Assembly (NCBI RefSeq): GCF_023101085.1
Contig: NZ_CP064703.1
Coordinates: 3,410,001 to 3,474,000, forward strand
From: Bradyrhizobium sp. 170
GTDB lineage: Bacteria; Pseudomonadota; Alphaproteobacteria; Rhizobiales; Xanthobacteraceae
DNA: 64,000 nt
Direction: 5' to 3'
Position numbers and translations under genes: made by a program. The notes beneath the pieces are model-generated. The model searched no databases and was not told where the DNA came from. It worked only from the letters and a program-made list of their open reading frames with translations. Position 1 is the stretch's first letter. The number at the start of each line of letters is the position of its first letter. This document shows, one piece after another, positions 62,815-64,000 of this stretch.

Positions 62815-64000
62815 ATGCGGACCGAGGAAAGCCAGGGATCGAACGGCGGGCAAAACGGCCACGCGCAGCCGGCGAAATCGCCCGCGACCGCCGAGCAGAT
62901 TCTCGGCGAAATCCGCGACTATTGCCGCGAGACGCGCACGGCCGAATCCACCTTCGGGCGGCTGGTGGTCAATGATGGCAAGCTGGTGTCGCGGCTGCGC
63001 GACGGCGCCAGGATCACGACGGGCACGCTCGACAAGGTCCGCGCGTATCTCGCCGAGCACCAGCCCGCTTCGGCCGCGGCGGCAGGCCAACCTTCACCGG
63101 TCGCCAAATCGCTGAACGGCACGGCTGCCGCCAACGCCGTCGCGCCGCCGGGCTTCCGATTCTTCGACAACCGCCAGAAATACCTGCTGTTCGTCTCGAC
63201 CTGCAGCGAAAAGACCGAGGTCGGCAATCGTATCTCGCTCGAGCTCGGCAATCTGCAGCCGGCGCCGCCGGCGCTGCGCATCTTCGATGCCGGCGTCGGC
63301 GATGGCACCGTGCTGTCGCGGGTGATGCGCGCGGTGCATGCGCGCTTCCCCACGATGCCGCTCTACGTCGTGGCGAAAGAGATCAGTTACGAAGACGTCC
63401 GCCTGATGCTGGAGAAGATGGCAGACCGCCTGTTCGAGCATCCCGCCACCGTGCTGGTCGTGACCAACCTCTATTACGCCGAGGCGCCATGGCTGACGCC
63501 GCGCTCGGTAACGTCAGCCCAAGGCTTGATCTGGAAGGACGTCACGCTGACCGGCAACACCGCGCACGGCTTCGCCGAGCAGATCGGCGAGCTCGAAGGC
63601 TTCCTCGCCGAGAACTGGCGTGCCGGGATCAGCCCGACCACCGGCAACCCGGTCTACCAGCGTCCCGTCATCCTGACGCTGCGGCGCGAGGATCATTCGT
63701 TCCTGCTCGACCCGATCATGCCGCGGCCGGGACGGGTGATGGCGGATTACGATCTGGTCATTGCCTCGCAACCCTACCGGGCGCGGGCGAGCGTCGAATT
63801 CAAGGCCTCGAAGGTGTTGACGCCGCTGGTCAGGTCGCTGCGGCCGGGCGGGCGGCTGATCGGCATCCATTCGCACGGCAGGGATCCCGGCATCGAGATC
63901 ATCGACCAGGTCTGGCCGGGAGATGATCCCTTCAAGACCGACCGCTACGCCATCCTGCGCCAGGTCAAGCACGAGCTTGGCGCGGCCGCCCGGCATTACA
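62815..64000 (+). CDS. SAM-dependent methyltransferase-like protein, 3' end outside window
   Basis: An open frame from ATG 62815 (GGAG at proper distance) to the window edge, 395 codons so far. The N-terminal 90 residues (YCRETRTAESTFGRLVVNDG, then KLVSRLRDGARITTGTLDKV) look like a small helical DNA-binding-like module. After a low-complexity linker comes a class I methyltransferase core with motif I RIFDAGVGDGTVLSRV and later LRPGGRLIGIHSHG. The combination is one I associate with bradyrhizobial proteins of unknown role. The target is unknown. Confidence 0.75.
   Translation, partial: MRTEESQGSNGGQNGHAQPAKSPATAEQILGEIRDYCRETRTAESTFGRLVVNDGKLVSRLRDGARITTGTLDKVRAYLAEHQPASAAAAGQPSPVAKSLNGTAAANAVAPPGFRFFDNRQKYLLFVSTCSEKTEVGNRISLELGNLQPAPPALRIFDAGVGDGTVLSRVMRAVHARFPTMPLYVVAKEISYEDVRLMLEKMADRLFEHPATVLVVTNLYYAEAPWLTPRSVTSAQGLIWKDVTLTGNTAHGFAEQIGELEGFLAENWRAGISPTTGNPVYQRPVILTLRREDHSFLLDPIMPRPGRVMADYDLVIASQPYRARASVEFKASKVLTPLVRSLRPGGRLIGIHSHGRDPGIEIIDQVWPGDDPFKTDRYAILRQVKHELGAAARHY

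Noticed and set aside
1..64000. tRNA, rRNA or integrase-type island boundaries
   Set aside because: I scanned for conserved tRNA arms and integrase motifs and saw none; a tRNAscan/Infernal run would settle it.

Overview
This 64 kb window is high-GC alphaproteobacterial chromosome and most resembles Bradyrhizobium or a close Nitrobacteraceae relative. The reasons are the gene order of the hopanoid locus, the imuA-imuB-dnaE2 cassette with a GAAC-N7-GAAC SOS box, and several families of short palindromic repeats whose ends read GTCATTGCGAGC, GTAGCCCGGATG or GTCATGCCCGG. I saw no tRNA, rRNA, CRISPR array, phage gene or transposase.

Positions 1-24.5 kb form a hopanoid supercluster. It opens with eutB (5' end outside the window), hpnP (C-2 hopanoid methylase) and eutC, followed by an SGNH acyltransferase, an MMPL/RND exporter and an unrecognised protein. 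The core operon is hpnC-hpnD-hpnE, then shc-hpnG. On the opposite strand are hpnH and a copy of ispH; beyond them lie hpnN and hpnO. Together these genes supply an isoprenoid precursor step (IspH), make squalene from farnesyl diphosphate (HpnD, HpnC, HpnE), cyclise it (Shc), add and process the adenosyl side chain (HpnH, HpnG, HpnO), methylate C-2 (HpnP) and move hopanoids to the outer membrane (HpnN). No hpnI, hpnJ or hpnK homologue is visible here.

Positions 24.5-41.2 kb are accessory metabolism: a frameshifted GFA-family gene, a sigma-54 activator, an A-T-TE single-module synthetase whose thioesterase has Cys in place of the catalytic Ser, a luciferase-like monooxygenase with a flavin reductase, a 2H-phosphoesterase-like protein, an alpha/beta hydrolase, a GMC oxidoreductase, a tandem pair of M20 amidohydrolases that each carry a sigma-54-type promoter, PPK2 and a decayed PiT phosphate transporter fragment.

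Positions 41.5-49.2 kb are DNA repair and mutagenesis: a UdgX-type uracil-DNA glycosylase and the SOS cassette imuA-imuB-dnaE2. dnaE2 carries a palindromic repeat inserted in frame.

Positions 49.3-64 kb are mixed: an HExxH protein, an FAD oxidoreductase with a divergent AraC regulator, a tiny ORF with its own terminator, MgtC, a 7-TM protein with an EF-hand loop, PilZ, an SDR, a CoA-transferase with a frameshifted C-terminus, an HME-type RND efflux pair, and a methyltransferase-like gene that runs off the right edge.
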